Source of the DNA: Amorphochlora amoebiformis
Taxonomy: Eukaryota > Cercozoa > Chlorarachniophyceae
DNA: 64,000 nucleotides
Assembly (NCBI GenBank): GCA_054601695.1
Contig: BAAHQB010000462.1
Span: forward strand, 1 to 64,000
Direction of reading: 5' to 3'
Shown here: in pieces, positions 61,523 through 64,000 of the stretch
Position numbering within the stretch: the stretch's first letter is position 1
How the letters are laid out: every line of letters starts with the position of its first letter
The notes under the pieces: generated by a model
What the model was told of the DNA's origin: nothing
Seen by the model: the letters and a program-made list of their open reading frames with translations, nothing else
The model's database searches: none
Translations under genes and position numbers: made by a program

Positions 61523-62690
61523 TGTATGTATATATATGTATATATTACATAAAATATATATATATATATATATTTCACTCCCTCTCTCGCTTTCTCTCTC
61601 TCTCCGCTCGTCTGACTCTCGCTCTCTCGCTCTCTCGCCCTCTCGCTCTCTCGCCTCACGCTCTCTCTTGCTCTCTCGCCATCTCGCTCTCTCGCTCTCT
61701 CGCTCTCTTCCTCTTTCGCACGCTCTCTCGCTCTCTCGCTCTCTCGCCCTCACGCTCTCTCGCTCTCTCTCCCTCTCGCTCTCTCGCTCTCTCTCCCTCT
61801 CGCTCTCTTGCTCTCTCGCTCTCTCGCTCTCTCGCTCTCTCGCCCTCTCGCCCTCTTGCTCTCTCGCTCTCTTGCTCTCTCGCTCTCTCACCCTCTCGCT
61901 CTCTTGCTCTCTCGCGCTCTCGCCCTCTCGCTCTCTTGCTCTCTCGCTCTCTCGCTCTCTTGCTCTCTCGCTCTCTTGCTCTCTTGCTCTCTCGCTCTCT
62001 CACCCTCTCGCTCTGTTGCTCTCTCGCGCTCTCGCCCTCTCGCTCTCTTGCTCTCTCGCTCTCTCGCTCTCTCGCTCTCTTGCTCTCTCGCTCTCTCACC
62101 CTCTCGCTCTGTTGCTCTCTCGCGCTCTCGCCCTCTCGCTCTCTTGCTCTCTCGCTCTCTCGCTCTCTTGCTCTCTCGTTCTCTCACCCTCTCGCTCTCT
62201 TGCTCTCTCGCTCTCTCGCTCTCTTGCTCTCTCGCTCTCTCACCCTCTCGCTCTCTTGCTCTCTCGCTCTCTCGCTCTCTTGCTCTCTCGCTCTCTCTCA
62301 CCCTCTCGCTCTCTTGCTCTCTCGCTCTCTCGCCCTCTCGCTTTCTTGCTCTCTCGCTCTCTCGCTCTCTTGCTCTCTCGCTCTCTCACCCTCTCGCTCT
62401 CTTGCTCTCTCGCTCTCTCGCTCTCTCGCTCTCTTGCTCTCTCGCCCTCTCGCTCTCTTGCTCTCTCACCCTCTCGCTCTCTTGCTCTCTCGCTCTCTCG
62501 CCCTCTCGCTTTCTTGCTCTCTCACTCTCTCGCTCTCTTGCTCTCTCGCTCTCTCACCCTCTCGCTCTCTTGCTCTCTCGCTCTCTCGCTCGATTGCTCT
62601 CTCGCTCTCTCACCCTCTCGCTCTCTTGCTCTCTCGCGGTCTCGCGCTCTCCTGTTATCTCTCTCATCTTTTTTCTCTCTCGTCTGGATG
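60755..62690 (+). repeat. CT-rich array of about 1.9 kb with higher-order units
   Basis: ctctctctcgctct repeats. At 61190-61450 a unit with 'ctttctcgcttaatatctct' is repeated five times. At 61570-62650 a 'ctctcgctctcttgctctct' unit dominates. The 757-codon Ser/Leu/Ala/Arg frame here is explained by this repeat. Confidence 0.95.
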
Positions 62691-62703
62691 TCAGGAGAAC
62701 GAT

Positions 62704-62790
62704 TTGGATTCTACCCTTATCTTGAGATTCGAGAGTCGAGTATAGCCGATATGACAATATTTGTTTCGTTTGATTCTACAGAGTGTGTGG
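62704..62790 (-). CDS. Possible further upstream exon of the 46-60 kb gene
   Basis: A unique island between CT and TA arrays. On the minus strand it has a tctgtag acceptor near 62801, about 60 nt of open sequence in more than one frame (for example [18 protein letters not shown]) and a candidate gtagaa donor near 62716. The frame that joins exon 60492-60545 in phase is a different one ([14 protein letters not shown]), so the assignment is tentative. Confidence 0.3.
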
Positions 62791-62819
62791 TTATGTATGT
62801 GTGTGGTTCTATATGGGTG

Positions 62820-62833
62820 TATTTATATGTATG

Positions 62834-62887
<54 letters not shown>

Positions 62888-63048
62888 TATATATATATAT
62901 GTATGTATATATATGCATGTATATATATATATATATGTATATATATGCATATGTATATATGTATGCATGTAAATAGGTATATATATATATATATATATGT
63001 GTATATATACATATATATATATATTATATAATTATATAACATATATAC

Positions 63049-63082
<34 letters not shown>

Positions 63083-63285
63083 GTATATATGTGAATATAA
63101 ATATATATATATATATATATATTTTTATGTATATATATATATATGCATATATATACAAATGTATGTATATATATATATATATGTGTGTGTGTATGTGTGT
63201 GTGCGTGTGATACGTGCATATATATGTAAAGGTGCAAACCTGTCCATATATCTATCAATCTCTCATGTGTAATATATTACGTATG

Positions 63286-63367
<82 letters not shown>

Positions 63368-63406
63368 AATTTCTATATATACATACATATATATATTATA
63401 TACATC

Positions 63407-63438
<32 letters not shown>

Positions 63439-63523
63439 CATACATATATATTTACAATATATATAAAATATGTATACATATATATATATATATTTGCTGC
63501 TTTAGGTTCAATCTAGATGGTAC

Positions 63524-63581
<58 letters not shown>

Positions 63582-63632
63582 TGTATATATATATATACAT
63601 ATTATAATAGGTGTATATATATACATATTATA

Positions 63633-63667
<35 letters not shown>

Positions 63668-63753
63668 GGTATATATATAGGTATATATATATACATATTA
63701 TACACATATATATGTATGTATATGTATATGTGTATAATATGTATATGTGTATG

Positions 63754-63809
<56 letters not shown>

Positions 63810-63906
63810 GTGTGTATGTGTATATGTGTATGTGTATATGTGTATACATATGTATATACAGATGTATGTGTATATGTATGTGTATATATATGTGATATTA
63901 ATTATA

Positions 63907-63955
<49 letters not shown>

Positions 63956-64000
63956 AATATACATATATGTACAATGAAATTTTGCAATATACACACACAC
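62820..64000. repeat. TA-rich terminal stretch
   Basis: (TA)n with CA/TG runs to the end of the window. The only short unique bits are near 63225-63270 and 63493-63530. I see no supported gene. Confidence 0.75.

Noticed and set aside
60699-62972. 757-codon plus-strand frame rich in Ser, Leu, Ala and Arg, and its minus-strand Glu/Arg counterparts
   Set aside because: Explained by the CT-rich array; all frames on both strands are open, as expected for a repeat without stop triplets.

Overview
This is a nuclear window from an intron-rich eukaryote whose introns and spacers are swollen with (TA)n tracts, TTAGGG-type interstitial telomeric repeats, polypurine/polypyrimidine tracts and one almost pure (GC)n block. 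Most long frames encode Tyr/Ile, Ser/Leu or Arg/Ala repeats and are artefacts of these arrays. The real genes are chains of short exons (24 to about 300 nt) with GT-AG junctions. I rebuilt them by hand from splice signals and codon phase. An intraflagellar transport gene implies an organism with a flagellated or ciliated stage. TTAGGG-type repeats and a TTC33-like gene would suit an opisthokont (chytrid-like fungus or unicellular relative of animals), but placement is low confidence.

Layout. (1) about 1.5-12.7 kb, minus: unrecognised gene with a Lys/Asp-rich linker and an FG-repeat C-terminus. (2) 13.0-18.1 kb, plus: complete 16-exon CAF-1 p60 (CHAF1B/Cac2) gene, divergent from (1), with four tandem B-domain-like motifs in its tail. 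(3) 19.3-38.5 kb, minus: IFT56/TTC26 homologue in 32 exons, 652 codons in my reconstruction. (4) 38.9-40.1 kb, plus: two-exon putative membrane protein, divergent from IFT56. (5) 41.3-42.9 kb: gag-only Ty1/copia-type LTR element on the minus strand with near-identical LTRs. (6) 43.2-44.2 kb, minus: TTC33-like TPR protein. (7) 44.4-45.8 kb, plus: five-exon coiled-coil protein divergent from (6). (8) 46.0 kb to at least 60.5 kb, minus: unrecognised gene with 11 phase-consistent exons. The last kilobases are CT-rich and TA repeats.

In genes 1, 2, 3, 4, 6, 7 and 8 the summed exon lengths of the reconstructed part are a multiple of three and the junction phases agree, which is the main support for the models.

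The most unusual signal is recurrent. Introns carry partial copies ('echoes') of the edge of a neighbouring exon, usually with its splice site, separated by (TA)n or (TTAGGG)n arrays; one exon has roughly ten. Other notable points are an intron built almost wholly of telomeric hexamers, a possible telomere-derived Asn-Pro tract inside IFT56, two large inverted repeats in IFT56 introns, and LTRs ending in a tRNA-like A-box/B-box module.
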